The notes beneath the pieces are model-generated. The model was given only the letters and a program-made list of their open reading frames with translations. It searched no databases and was not told the origin of the DNA. Below, in pieces: positions 1-8,795 of a stretch of DNA of 64,000 nt (position 1 is the first letter of the stretch; each line of letters starts with the position of its first letter). This DNA is from Caldicellulosiruptor acetigenus (GTDB lineage: Bacteria; Bacillota; Thermoanaerobacteria; Caldicellulosiruptorales; Caldicellulosiruptoraceae): contig NZ_CP113866.1 in assembly GCF_026914305.1 (NCBI RefSeq), positions 1,677,501-1,741,500 of the forward strand, read 5' to 3'. A program made the translations under genes and the position numbers.

Positions 1-75
1 AATTGAAATTTTCTTGGGTCCTTTCATCATTATACCTTCTATCAGAGCCATTCCACCGATAGTAGTTTTTTTCAT
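1..75 (-). CDS. YqhQ-like DUF1385 membrane protein, N-terminal fragment
   Basis: The gene runs off the left edge, so only 25 N-terminal codons are visible. The peptide has a GGMALIEGIMMKGP stretch at residues 7–20, which matches the signature at the start of DUF1385/YqhQ proteins. An in-frame ATG two codons upstream (base 81) sits directly on the AGGAAG ribosome site, so ATG at 75 is the better start. It lies just downstream of rpmE on the same strand, but the rpmE terminator separates them. The function of this family is not established. The assignment rests on the short signature only. Confidence 0.7.
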   Translation of the reverse strand, partial: MKKTTIGGMALIEGIMMKGPKKISI

Positions 76-97
76 ACTCATCTTCCTATCTTTGTTA

Positions 98-134
98 ATT
101 TATAAAATAAAAAGGATTAGCACAGGCTAATCCT
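98..134 (-). terminator. Rho-independent terminator of rpmE
   Basis: A perfect 9-bp stem (113–121 with 126–134, ACAG loop) is followed on the minus strand by a T-rich run at 98–112. It lies 22 bases past the rpmE stop. Confidence 0.85.
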
Positions 135-156
135 CTTCAGAAGTAGCACTCTTTTT

Positions 157-366
157 CTATTTCTGTTCAAGTCCATATTTTTTCATAAACCTTTCTACCC
201 TACCTGTTGTATCAACAAATTTTTGTTTACCTGTAAAGAATGGATGGCACTTTGAGCAAATTTCCACATGGATTTCTTTTTTGGTTGAACCAGTGATAAA
301 TGTCTCACCGCATGCGCATCTGACAACTGCATCATGGTAATATGTTGGATGAATTCCTTCCTTCAT
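157..366 (-). CDS. rpmE: 50S ribosomal protein L31 (zinc form)
   Basis: A 69-residue large-subunit ribosomal protein. The start [10 protein letters not shown] is typical of bacterial L31, and four zinc-ligand cysteines are present as CxC (residues 17 and 19) and CxxC (37 and 40). This is therefore the C+ paralog rather than the zinc-free form induced on zinc starvation. The ATG at 366 is chosen because it follows AGGAGGTGAAAGC; an ATG six codons upstream has no ribosome site. It appears to be monocistronic, with its own terminator. Confidence 0.96.
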   Translation of the reverse strand: MKEGIHPTYYHDAVVRCACGETFITGSTKKEIHVEICSKCHPFFTGKQKFVDTTGRVERFMKKYGLEQK

Positions 367-508
367 TGCTTTCACCTCCTGCAAAATTTATACAAATTTT
401 TGTTGTTTCCCAAAATCAATAACTTGTTCATACCCATAAAGGTGCAAAAATATTTTACAACAGTTATTCCCCTTTTACAAGAGTTTTTTCAAAATCGGAG
501 TTAAAAGA

Positions 509-1792
509 CTAATCCTCTCTAACTAAAAAACACAGAATAAAAAATCCAAGTACCATACAGCTAAACGAAATTAAAAAGAGAATGTTTTTACCAAGAGTAT
601 CAATTATACCTCCAGCTATTATAGAATTAAAAGCAAAAAATGGTCCCATTAAAAAGTTTCTAAGACCAATATAAGATGGCTGCTTTAGAGGGTCTTTGCA
701 AAGTTTTGCAGCCATATTGCTTTCGTTTACGTTCCTTGCACTTTGAGCAACTCCGAATAAGGCAACAGAAAGATAATAAATGCTTACAGAACTCATAAGG
801 TATGTAAAATATATTGCAGGCAAAAATATCAATGCAGAAATCAAAAGGGTACTTTTAAAGCCATACTTTGAACCGATTAATCCCCATAGCATATATCCTA
901 CTGTTTGAGAAAAAAGCAATATTGTGGTTGCAATTGCAACATGTTGTGTTGAAATACTCAGGCTATTTTTTGCAAATATGGTTTGAAACCCAAAAGGCAT
1001 TTTGCCCAGTGCACCAATAAATAGAACTGAGAGAAGATAATATGTAAAATTCCTATCCTCCTTTAATATCAAAAACATGTTCCTAAAATAATGCTTGTTG
1101 TCAACTTCCTTTTTGGGTTTTTTGATAGGCATCTCTATCATCATAGAAGCTATGTACAATGAGATCATCATTATCAAAAACGAAATTAAAAATAAAAGAC
1201 CATAGTTATAAGGAAAGTGTAAAAGCCTCAATATTCTTCCCATCAAAAAGGCTCCAAATGTCTCACACAGTCCCCCTATCGAGGACCTTATACCAAAAAA
1301 CTTGCTTCTCTGCCGTTCAGGTACAAGCTTTAATATTAGATTGAACCATGTTATATTGGCAAATGAAGCAAAAAACCCTTGAAGGCTAAAAATGAGGTAA
1401 AAGAGAATTACAAATAAAAGCTCATTTGTGGTGGCAAACACAAACACATCAATTGCCAGCAAAAACCACATAAGTCTCATAAGCAAGGCAACTTTAATAA
1501 AATACTCTTTGTAGCTCTCAAGCATCTCCAATTTTTTAGCAACAAGAATCTGCGGAGAGTTTGACAAAAGTACATTTAAAGTGGTCAAAAGTCCAATCAG
1601 TGTATTTGAATGGACATAGTTTGAAATAAAATAAACTATCACAGTAGAAACTGGAAGCATACCGCTTCCTATTGCAAATACTGCTCCATCTGCAATCGAA
1701 ATGATAGAATTTCTCTTTAAATTTTTATAGGCAAAAACCTCAAGTCTTTTAAGTTCCCGTTCTTGGTCTTCAGATGTCACTTTTAGGCTCAT
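509..1792 (-). CDS. Major facilitator superfamily permease
   Basis: A 427-residue protein with about 12 hydrophobic segments and a short N-terminal cytoplasmic tail, the usual MFS plan. The loop after the fourth helix reads VPERQRSKFFGIR, a variant of the MFS cytoplasmic loop motif. The gene begins 25 bases after the PrsW-like gene, so the two are probably cotranscribed. The AAGGAG ribosome site abuts the ATG, and a GTG four codons in (residue 5) would have more normal spacing, so the exact start is uncertain. It shares the general plan of the permease at 59935–61275. The substrate cannot be told from sequence. Confidence 0.8.
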   Translation of the reverse strand: MSLKVTSEDQERELKRLEVFAYKNLKRNSIISIADGAVFAIGSGMLPVSTVIVYFISNYVHSNTLIGLLTTLNVLLSNSPQILVAKKLEMLESYKEYFIKVALLMRLMWFLLAIDVFVFATTNELLFVILFYLIFSLQGFFASFANITWFNLILKLVPERQRSKFFGIRSSIGGLCETFGAFLMGRILRLLHFPYNYGLLFLISFLIMMISLYIASMMIEMPIKKPKKEVDNKHYFRNMFLILKEDRNFTYYLLSVLFIGALGKMPFGFQTIFAKNSLSISTQHVAIATTILLFSQTVGYMLWGLIGSKYGFKSTLLISALIFLPAIYFTYLMSSVSIYYLSVALFGVAQSARNVNESNMAAKLCKDPLKQPSYIGLRNFLMGPFFAFNSIIAGGIIDTLGKNILFLISFSCMVLGFFILCFLVRED

Positions 1793-1817
1793 CTCCTTAA
1801 ATAAAATCCTACAAGTT

Positions 1818-2522
1818 TTAAAAGTATAATCTTGAAATTTCTTGACTTCTTTTAATTAACTTTAGGCAATAAGCAAACAATATAATCTCATAAATGCCAA
1901 CAATGGCAAGCGCTCCATAGACATTTAACATGAGCACAAAATCATAAAATCCATGCAAAAGCATAGGGATAATTAAAGAAGCCTTGAAATACCAATAACT
2001 TCTACTCTCGGGCGCAAATTTTGCAAAGCCCAAATAATATCCCATTACAATTCCAAACATGGCATGTGCAGGTACTGCCATCACACCTCTTAGAACAAGG
2101 ACAGAAATAGCAGCATCATAAGAGGCTTGAAAAGCTTGATACACATACCCTACATTCTCTATTGCAGCAAACCCAACTGCAGAGAATACACAGTAAACTA
2201 TTCCGTCAAATGGTTGGTTAAAATGAGGACTATCAAAAGCTGTTCTTAGCACAACAAGCCTTTTGAAATACTCTTCTGTAAGGCCTGCAACAATAAATGC
2301 TTCAAATGCAATAAATGAGAGTCTGCTTGAGGCAGAAATACTCCCATATGCCATCAAAAAATATTCAATTGGCACAACAATAGAGCTAATCAGTATCCCC
2401 CATACAAAGGTTTTTAAAAGAAGATGAAGAGGCTCTTTCTCAAATTTGTCTCTAAAATAGATATAAAGAGCTATGAACAAAGATGGAGCTATGCTCAAAA
2501 TAATCAGTTTGTAAAGCGTCAC
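1818..2522 (-). CDS. PrsW-family intramembrane protease
   Basis: A 234-residue polytopic membrane protein of the PrsW (CPBP-related) family. Conserved features are a Glu pair in EEYFKR (about residues 83–88), an FDG block (105–107), EN near 122–123, PAHAMFG with H153, and HGFYDF with H190. Bacillus subtilis PrsW cleaves the anti-sigma factor RsiW, but no sigma/anti-sigma pair is nearby, so the substrate here is unknown. The start is GTG at 2522, with GGAGGT nine bases upstream. It lies between the glycosylase and MFS genes on the same strand. Confidence 0.82.
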   Translation of the reverse strand: MTLYKLIILSIAPSLFIALYIYFRDKFEKEPLHLLLKTFVWGILISSIVVPIEYFLMAYGSISASSRLSFIAFEAFIVAGLTEEYFKRLVVLRTAFDSPHFNQPFDGIVYCVFSAVGFAAIENVGYVYQAFQASYDAAISVLVLRGVMAVPAHAMFGIVMGYYLGFAKFAPESRSYWYFKASLIIPMLLHGFYDFVLMLNVYGALAIVGIYEIILFAYCLKLIKRSQEISRLYF

Positions 2523-2552
2523 AGCAATTTACCTCCATTTGTTCCCTTGAGT

Positions 2553-3428
2553 TTATTTATTGCTATTTCTAATATAGTGAAATAAAAAAAGCTGAGCATA
2601 CCCGGCAAGTTCTCCAAACGACTTTATAAATTGCCTCAGCTGTTTTATATTTTCAATTCCATAATATTCTCTCAAGGCACGCTTTACCCACACATCCACA
2701 GGGAACACATCATACTTTTGCAGTGAGTAAAGCAATATGCAATCAGCAACCTTGTCTCCTATCCCTTTTACCGTTTTTAAAATTTTCCTTGCTTCATCGC
2801 TTTTCAAAGATGCAAGACTTTCAAAGTCTATTTTACCTTCTTCTAATTTAGCAATTGCATCTTTGATATACTCTGCCCTATAACCTAACCCTAAGCATTT
2901 TAATTCTTCTATTGAGACCTTTTTTAAATCCTCAATTTCTGGAAATGTCCAAGAGGAAAAACCTTTGTATTCTATTTTTTCTCCATAAGCCTGGCAAAGT
3001 CTTTCCACCAGAATTTGAATTCTTTTTATGTTGTTATTCTGAGATATAATAAAAGAAATCATACATTCAAAAGGTTCTTGATTTAAAAGTCTCATCCCTC
3101 TGTACTTCTCAACTGCTTTTTTCAAAATCTCATCATGCTCAGAAAGCTCTTTCAAAATCAAATCATAGTCTTTGTCCAAGTCAAAATACCAGTAAAAAAA
3201 TTTTTTAAACTCGTCAGGTGAACAGTTGTATATATCAAAAGTATTGTTATCCTGCGGATATACTAAAACTATTTTTCTATTTACAACTCCTATGTATCCA
3301 CCATCTACCTTTTTCCATCTAAAACACTGTCCGCTAAAAAATGTTGCGTCAAAATTAATCTCTACTCCACTTATGCGAAGAAAATCAGTATACTCTTTTA
3401 TGTTCAAAAAAAATTCATTCCTTTCCAA
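2553..3428 (-). CDS. ogg: 8-oxoguanine DNA glycosylase/AP lyase
   Basis: A base-excision repair enzyme of the OGG1-type HhH-GPD superfamily, 291 residues. The N-terminal domain contains the FSGQCFRWK block (31–39). The helix-hairpin-helix GIGDKVADC (222–230) carries the expected catalytic lysine K226, and PVDVW holds the catalytic aspartate D245. The family removes 8-oxoG and nicks the abasic site. The TTG at 3428 has no clear ribosome site. A TTG seven codons in (3407) lies about 11 bases after AAAGGA and may be the true start. A terminator hairpin separates it from cwlD. Confidence 0.9.
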   Translation of the reverse strand: MERNEFFLNIKEYTDFLRISGVEINFDATFFSGQCFRWKKVDGGYIGVVNRKIVLVYPQDNNTFDIYNCSPDEFKKFFYWYFDLDKDYDLILKELSEHDEILKKAVEKYRGMRLLNQEPFECMISFIISQNNNIKRIQILVERLCQAYGEKIEYKGFSSWTFPEIEDLKKVSIEELKCLGLGYRAEYIKDAIAKLEEGKIDFESLASLKSDEARKILKTVKGIGDKVADCILLYSLQKYDVFPVDVWVKRALREYYGIENIKQLRQFIKSFGELAGYAQLFLFHYIRNSNK

Positions 3429-3440
3429 CTATTTATGTTG

Positions 3441-3473
3441 TAAAACAAAAAGAGCCAACTTATTCTTGGCTCT
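3441..3473 (-). terminator. Terminator between cwlD and ogg
   Basis: An 8-bp perfect stem (AGAGCCAA at 3451–3458 with TTGGCTCT at 3466–3473) is followed on the minus strand by TTTTTGTTTT. It ends cwlD transcription just before the ogg start. Confidence 0.75.
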
Positions 3474-3501
3474 ATTTTTAATTATAAGAATACAGCATTT
3501 T

Positions 3502-4074
3502 TTATGCTTTATCAATATTTTTTTGATAATTCACAATTCCCTTTGCAATTGCTAAAGCAATTTGAGTCTGGTAATTTTGATTATTTAGCATCTTTTCTTC
3601 TTCAGGATTGCTCAAAAAACCGCACTCTATTAAGATTGCAGGCATTTTGGTAGCTCTTAACACATAAAAGTCCGCAAACTTAATTCCGCGATTTATGGTT
3701 TTAATTGACTCAACTATGCTTTTTTGTATCTCAGTGGCCAGCAAAAATCCTCTCTGGCTGGTTTTGTAATAAAAAGTCTCTAAACCTCTTGCAGATTCAT
3801 TTTTACTGCTGTTGCAATGAATGCTGACAAAAATGTCCACTAAATTCTTGTTTGCTATATCACACCTTGCTTTTAAGTCCTCTTTAACACCTTTTTCTCC
3901 CCACGGCAAAATATCAGAGTCTCTTGTCAAAATCACTTTGGCACTTGTTCCATCTTCCAAGATGAATTTTAACTTCTTAGCAATTGCAAGTGTTATATCT
4001 TTTTCTCTGGTGTTGTTTTTCCCTATTGCTCCGGGGTCTTTCCCGCCATGACCTGGGTCTACACATACTTTCAT
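3502..4074 (-). CDS. cwlD: N-acetylmuramoyl-L-alanine amidase (Amidase_3, CwlD-like)
   Basis: A zinc amidase that cuts the MurNAc–L-Ala bond of peptidoglycan; 190 residues from the chosen start. Expected zinc and catalytic residues are H9 (DPGHGG), E24, H86 (SIHCNSS) and E150 (ECGFLSN). The ATG at 4074 follows AGGAGGTGAAAAGG, an excellent ribosome site. The frame stays open upstream to a TTG at 4194, adding a hydrophobic N-terminus. That extension has no ribosome site and coincides with the perfect hairpin that terminates rho, so I reject it. The consequence is that no signal peptide is visible. CwlD acts in spore cortex maturation in Bacillus; its role here is uncertain. Confidence 0.88.
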   Translation of the reverse strand: MKVCVDPGHGGKDPGAIGKNNTREKDITLAIAKKLKFILEDGTSAKVILTRDSDILPWGEKGVKEDLKARCDIANKNLVDIFVSIHCNSSKNESARGLETFYYKTSQRGFLLATEIQKSIVESIKTINRGIKFADFYVLRATKMPAILIECGFLSNPEEEKMLNNQNYQTQIALAIAKGIVNYQKNIDKA

Positions 4075-4140
4075 CCTTTTCACCTCCTCAAAATCAGTGT
4101 ATTCCAAATTCCGCATATTTGTGAAATTCAAAAAAACGCT

Positions 4141-4188
4141 CAGAAATAAAAAAGTAGCTGCTATTTTGCTCAAAATAGCAGCTACTTT
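4141..4188 (-). terminator. Rho-independent terminator of rho
   Basis: A 17-bp perfect inverted repeat (4151–4167 with 4172–4188, 4-base loop) is followed on the minus strand by TTTTTTATTT. It lies about 60 bases past the rho stop and inside the upstream extension of the cwlD frame. Confidence 0.88.
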
Positions 4189-4249
4189 CTTCAAAATATC
4201 AATTCGATTTGTCCAAATCTCAATTTCTTTTAAAATTGCTTTCTATTTT

Positions 4250-5932
4250 TTATCTTAAATTTTGTAATATTTTTCTTATAAATTCTTCATTTGACTTTGT
4301 TTGGGAAAGCATACTTATAATTCTCTCTGTGGTTTCTGCTGTTCCAAAGTTAGAAAGTGCTCTTCTGATAGCATCAACAGCTGCTTTTTCTTCTTCAGAC
4401 AGCAAAAGTTCTTCTCTTCGCGTCCCTGACTTGTTTATATCAATAGCTGGGAATATTCGTTTTTCAGAAAGTTTTCTGTCAAGGTGCAACTCCATGTTGC
4501 CAGTACCCTTGAACTCTTCAAATATAACATCATCCATTCGTGACCCTGTTTCAATCAATGCTGTTGCAAGGATAGTAAGACTACCACCTTCTTTAAGGTT
4601 TCTTGCAGCACCAAAAAACTTTTTAGGTTTGTGAAGAGCGTTCGGGTCAAGACCGCCAGAAAGTGTTCTGCCAGAAGGTGGTTCAACCAAGTTATAAGCA
4701 CGTGCAAGCCTTGTCAAACTATCCAGCAATATGACAACATCTTTTTTACACTCAACAAGTCTCATAGCCCTTTCTAAAACCATTTCAGCAACCTTTATGT
4801 GGTGTTCTGGAGTTTCGTCAAATGTTGAGTAATGTATCTCTGCTTTTATTGAATCCTGCATATCAGTGACCTCTTCAGGTCTTTCATCGATGAGCAGTAC
4901 AATCAAATGCAAATCATCATAGTTTGTCAGAATACTATTTGCTATCTTCTTTAATAGTGTAGTTTTACCTGCTTTTGGCGGTGCTACAATTAATCCTCTC
5001 TGGCCTCTTCCAATTGGCGCAATAAGGTCTATGAGTCTTACCGCTAAATCCTTAGGCTCATTTTTATTTTCCAAAATTATTCTTTTGTTTGGGAAAATAG
5101 GGGTAAGGTCTTCAAAAGGAGTGCGTTTTGCAACTTCTTCTGGTTTCATATCGTTGACGCTCTGAACATACAAAAGTCCCGCAAACTTTTCATTTTCTTT
5201 TGGAAGTCTAATGGGACCTCTAATCTTATCACCCGTTTTGAGATTGAATTTTCTGATTTGAGATGGTGAAACATATATGTCGTTTGGGCCAGGTACAAAC
5301 GAATCGTCGCGCAAAAATCCGTAACCGCCACCGCCACCAGGCTCATAAATTATTTCCAAAACTCCTTCTCCTATGCCGCCTATCTCCACTTTACCTTCAA
5401 GTTCTTTTAATTCTGGTGGAATTTCTATCTGCATCTTATCCTCTCTTTTTTCTTCTTTTTTAGGTTTTAATTCTATTACCTTACTCTCTTCTTTTTTCTC
5501 CTCATTCAAACTAACATCTGCAGGCTTTTCAGTTTTTTCTTCTTCTTTTTGTGTGTCTTTTTGTGTGTCCTGCGACAAAGTTTGCACTTTTATGTTATCT
5601 TCTTCTTTATTTTCCATTTCACTTGGTTTTAGCTCTTCCTTTTCCTCAGTCTCTTCAAGCTTTGATTCTTGCTCCTCGCTCTTTAATTCAAAAGTCTGCT
5701 GAACTTCTGCAGTTTCTGATTTCTTTTTTCTTCCTCTTCTTCCTTTTTCTTTTTTACCTATGTCCTCAAGAACTGTCGCATCTTCTTCTGAACTTCCCAG
5801 AAAATTTTTAATAGCTTCCATCAATTCACCTTTTTTGAGCAGAGAATATTTTTGAATACCCAGACTTTTTGCTATTTCTCTAAGTTCAATAATAGACTTT
5901 CCCTTTAAAAACTCATCAAGTGACCCAGGCAC
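4250..5932 (-). CDS. rho: Transcription termination factor Rho with a long charged insertion
   Basis: A hexameric RNA helicase that ends untranslated transcripts. At 560 residues it is longer than the roughly 420 usual for Rho. The N-terminal Rho_N helices lie at about 1–46. A Glu/Lys-rich low-complexity insertion spans about 47–168. The RNA-binding fold with GYGFLR is near 203–208. The Walker A motif APPKAGKTT (318–326) and Walker [15 protein letters not shown] (401–414) are intact. The start is GTG at 5932, preceded by AAGGAGGGAAAAGA. A strong promoter lies about 110 bases upstream, so rho is probably transcribed alone. Confidence 0.97.
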   Translation of the reverse strand: MPGSLDEFLKGKSIIELREIAKSLGIQKYSLLKKGELMEAIKNFLGSSEEDATVLEDIGKKEKGRRGRKKKSETAEVQQTFELKSEEQESKLEETEEKEELKPSEMENKEEDNIKVQTLSQDTQKDTQKEEEKTEKPADVSLNEEKKEESKVIELKPKKEEKREDKMQIEIPPELKELEGKVEIGGIGEGVLEIIYEPGGGGGYGFLRDDSFVPGPNDIYVSPSQIRKFNLKTGDKIRGPIRLPKENEKFAGLLYVQSVNDMKPEEVAKRTPFEDLTPIFPNKRIILENKNEPKDLAVRLIDLIAPIGRGQRGLIVAPPKAGKTTLLKKIANSILTNYDDLHLIVLLIDERPEEVTDMQDSIKAEIHYSTFDETPEHHIKVAEMVLERAMRLVECKKDVVILLDSLTRLARAYNLVEPPSGRTLSGGLDPNALHKPKKFFGAARNLKEGGSLTILATALIETGSRMDDVIFEEFKGTGNMELHLDRKLSEKRIFPAIDINKSGTRREELLLSEEEKAAVDAIRRALSNFGTAETTERIISMLSQTKSNEEFIRKILQNLR

Positions 5933-6039
5933 TCTTTTCCCTCCTTGTACACTAATTTCTCATTTCTTGCACTTATATTCTATTAACTTCTGTCTGGGGA
6001 AGTTAATTGCAAGAGATGACGTTTAACCTGACACCTTTT

Positions 6040-6068
6040 ATTTTAAAAGTCCAACACTACTTTGTCAA
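6040..6068 (-). promoter_or_regulatory. SigA-type promoter of rho
   Basis: Read on the minus strand, TTGACA (6063–6068), a 17-base spacer and TAAAAT (6040–6045). This leaves a leader of about 100 bases before rho. Confidence 0.75.
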
Positions 6069-6119
6069 TAGTGACATTGTTAACAGAAAATAAAGCTTCA
6101 GATTTCAACAGTGAGAATG

Positions 6120-6166
6120 AGAAAATAAAAAATCAGAGTTAGGCAGTAAAATTTTACCTAACTCTG
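6120..6166 (-). terminator. Terminator of the malic enzyme transcript
   Basis: A 10-bp stem (6134–6143 with 6157–6166) is followed on the minus strand by ATTTTTTATTTTC. It lies 12 bases past the malic enzyme stop. Confidence 0.85.
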
Positions 6167-6177
6167 CTCTTGACCCT

Positions 6178-7401
6178 TTACATACTTAACATAGACAAAA
6201 TCCTTGATGTAAGCTCATCATCATTCAGATACAGCCGCGCAACCTTTTGTTCCATTGCCTTTTTTGCAACTGCTAAAGCCACTTCAAAAGCCACTCTTTT
6301 GTTAAAAGGCTTTGGAATTACATAATCTTCTGAAAGTTCTTCCTCTGCAATCTTAGCTATAGCCTCTGCAGCTGCTATCTTCATCTCATCTGTTATCCTT
6401 GTTGCCATGACATCAAGCGCTCCTCTAAAAATACCTGGAAATGCCAATACATTGTTGACCTGGTTGTTAAAATCAGACCTTCCTGTGCAAACAATTCTCG
6501 CTCCTGCCTTTTTTGCAATATCTGGCATAATCTCTGGTATCGGATTTGCCATTGCCATCACAATTGCATTGCTTGACATTTTCTTAACATCATCTTCACT
6601 CAGGACATTTGCAACAGAAAGACCAATAAACACATCAGCACCTTCAATTGCTTTTTTAAGAGAACCATTTATTCCTTCTCTATTAGTAATCTTTGCTATT
6701 TCTTCTTTATACTTGTTCATATCTTCTTCTCTTCCTTCATATATGGCACCGTGCTTATCGCAAACAACAATATTTTTTGCTCCATACTTTAACAAAAGCT
6801 TTGCAGTGGCAATTCCAGCAGCACCAGCACCGTTTATGACTATTTTGACCTCTGATATTCTTTTTCCTACAATTTTAAGAGAATTTATCAAAGCAGCTAA
6901 GGCTACTACAGCAGTTCCATGCTGGTCGTCATGAAACACAGGAATATCAAGACTTTCTATAAGTCTTTCTTCAATCTCAAAGCACGCCGGTGCACCTATA
7001 TCCTCTAAGTTTATTCCTCCAAATGATGTTTCAATAAGCTTTACAGTCTTTACAATCTCATCAACATCCTTTGAAGCTATACATATGGGGAATGCATCAA
7101 CTCCGCCAAACTGTTTAAACAAAATTGCCTTGCCTTCCATAACAGGCAAAGAAGCATGTACACCGATGTCTCCCAAACCCAAAACAGCCGTGCCATTTGT
7201 TACCACTGCAACCCAGTTGGACTTAGATGTATACTCATACACAAGAGATTTATCCTTTGCAATCTCTCTGCAAGGTTCTGCAACACCAGGTGTATAGTAT
7301 ATACTGAGGTCGTGCTGATTATCTACACTAACTTTGCTTTTGAGGGCAATCTTTCCCCTATGCTTTCTGTGAAGCTGCAGTGCAAGCGTTTTTATGTCCA
7401 T
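6178..7401 (-). CDS. Malate dehydrogenase (oxaloacetate-decarboxylating), malic enzyme
   Basis: Converts malate to pyruvate and CO2 with reduction of NAD(P); 407 residues, the short bacterial malic enzyme type without a phosphotransacetylase tail. The malic domain carries IYYTPGVAEPCREI (about 34–47) and the substrate region ICIASKDVDE. The Rossmann dinucleotide site is INGAGAAGIATAKLLL near 190. The ATG at 7401 is preferred because AGAGGAG lies 11 bases upstream; the longer frame to 7464 would overlap the rarA end. NAD versus NADP preference cannot be read with confidence. Confidence 0.92.
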   Translation of the reverse strand: MDIKTLALQLHRKHRGKIALKSKVSVDNQHDLSIYYTPGVAEPCREIAKDKSLVYEYTSKSNWVAVVTNGTAVLGLGDIGVHASLPVMEGKAILFKQFGGVDAFPICIASKDVDEIVKTVKLIETSFGGINLEDIGAPACFEIEERLIESLDIPVFHDDQHGTAVVALAALINSLKIVGKRISEVKIVINGAGAAGIATAKLLLKYGAKNIVVCDKHGAIYEGREEDMNKYKEEIAKITNREGINGSLKKAIEGADVFIGLSVANVLSEDDVKKMSSNAIVMAMANPIPEIMPDIAKKAGARIVCTGRSDFNNQVNNVLAFPGIFRGALDVMATRITDEMKIAAAEAIAKIAEEELSEDYVIPKPFNKRVAFEVALAVAKKAMEQKVARLYLNDDELTSRILSMLSM

Positions 7402-7453
7402 TCTTTTATTTTCTCCTCTCACATTCTTTTTGTGGATACAAACTCTAAATTTT

Positions 7454-8779
7454 TTAGCTATCAAGCTGTTCTCTCAACTTTTTAATATATTCAGCTATAA
7501 TCTTTTCCTTTCCCATCTCGGTTGGAAAATAGTATTTTCTGCCAACAAGCTCATCAGGTAGATATTGCTGCAAAACCCAGTGATTTTTATAGTCATGAGG
7601 ATACAAGTACCCAATGCCATGTCCGAGCTTTTCTTCTCCATGTGCTGCCATTCTAAGATGCATGGGAATGCTTTTTATACTCACATTCTTAGCATCTTCC
7701 AATGCTTTTTCAATTGCCAGATATGCGGAGTTGCTTTTCGGGCTGCATGCAAGATATATTGTTGCCTCAGCCAAGATAATTCTTGCCTCGGGCATTCCCA
7801 CAAATTCGCATGCCGTTGCTGCAGAAACTGCGATTGTGAGTGCCATCGGGTCTGCCAAGCCAATGTCTTCTGCTGCCAATATTATAAGTCTTCTTGCGAT
7901 AAACTTTATATCCTCTCCACTGTCAAGCATCTTTGCCAAATAAAACAGCGCTGCATCCGGGTCAGAACCTCTCACACTTTTTATAAAGGCAGAAATGGTG
8001 TCATAGTGCATATCTCCTGTGGCATCATAAATAGCCGTTTTCCTATTTGAAAGATTTATGACAGATTCCTGGGAAATATAAATCTTGCCGTCATCGCGAG
8101 CTTGCGAAGAATACACCACAGCTTCTAAGATGTTCAAAGCAACTCTTGCATCTCCACCTGAGAGCTTTGCTATGAGCTTTTTAGCATCCTCTTCTATTTG
8201 GATATTCAGCTCACCAAGTCCATTTTCTTTATCCGAAATTGCTCTTTCAATAATCTTTAATATATCTTCCTCTTTAAGTGGAAAAAGCTCAAATACCAAA
8301 GACCTTGACACAAGCGCTTTATTGACTTCATAAAAAGGATTTTCGGTTGTTGCCCCAATCAAGATTATTATTCCTTCTTCTACAGAAGGCAAAAGTGCAT
8401 CCTGCTGAAGTTTGTTAAACCTGTGTATCTCGTCAATAAAAAGAATAGTCTTTCTACCTGTTTGAGAAAACTCAATCTTGGCTTCTTCTATAATCTTCTT
8501 TATATCGTTTACACCTGCAATTGTAGCATTTATGGTTTTGAAAGTCTTGCCTGTAGCGTTAGCAATCACATGTGCAATTGTAGTTTTCCCAGTCCCAGGC
8601 GGCCCATAGAGAATTATTGAAGTAAGTCTATCGTTTTTAATTAAGTTATAAAGAGGTTTACCCGGGCTTAAAATATGTCCCTGTCCTACAATTTCCTCAA
8701 GACGTTTAGGTCTGAGCTTGTAAGCAAGAGGTGATTCTTTCTTCAACCTCTTTTCACCAAGATATTGGAAAAAGTCCAT
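7454..8779 (-). CDS. rarA: Replication-associated recombination ATPase RarA (MgsA)
   Basis: An AAA+ ATPase of the RarA/MgsA/WRNIP1 family that acts at stalled replication forks; 441 residues, the usual size. Walker A is YGPPGTGKTT (58–67). Walker B is LFIDEIHRF (about 113–121). Sensor 1 lies in ILIGATTENP. The C-terminal MgsA tetramerisation domain includes RGSDPDAALFYLAKML and the closing HDYKNHWVLQQYLPDE region. The stop lies 53 bases upstream of the malic enzyme start, so the two may share a transcript. Confidence 0.95.
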   Translation of the reverse strand: MDFFQYLGEKRLKKESPLAYKLRPKRLEEIVGQGHILSPGKPLYNLIKNDRLTSIILYGPPGTGKTTIAHVIANATGKTFKTINATIAGVNDIKKIIEEAKIEFSQTGRKTILFIDEIHRFNKLQQDALLPSVEEGIIILIGATTENPFYEVNKALVSRSLVFELFPLKEEDILKIIERAISDKENGLGELNIQIEEDAKKLIAKLSGGDARVALNILEAVVYSSQARDDGKIYISQESVINLSNRKTAIYDATGDMHYDTISAFIKSVRGSDPDAALFYLAKMLDSGEDIKFIARRLIILAAEDIGLADPMALTIAVSAATACEFVGMPEARIILAEATIYLACSPKSNSAYLAIEKALEDAKNVSIKSIPMHLRMAAHGEEKLGHGIGYLYPHDYKNHWVLQQYLPDELVGRKYYFPTEMGKEKIIAEYIKKLREQLDS

Positions 8780-8795
8780 TTTAATTCACCTAAGC

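Noticed and set aside
4075-4194. N-terminal extension of cwlD with a hydrophobic leader
   Set aside because: It begins with TTG without a ribosome site and consists largely of the rho terminator hairpin.
6407-6934. Long plus-strand open frame opposite the malic enzyme gene
   Set aside because: It is the antisense shadow of a strongly conserved gene and its product has no recognisable domain or ribosome site.
7565-8050. 161-codon plus-strand frame opposite rarA
   Set aside because: Antisense shadow; cysteine-rich composition is an artefact of the opposite coding frame.
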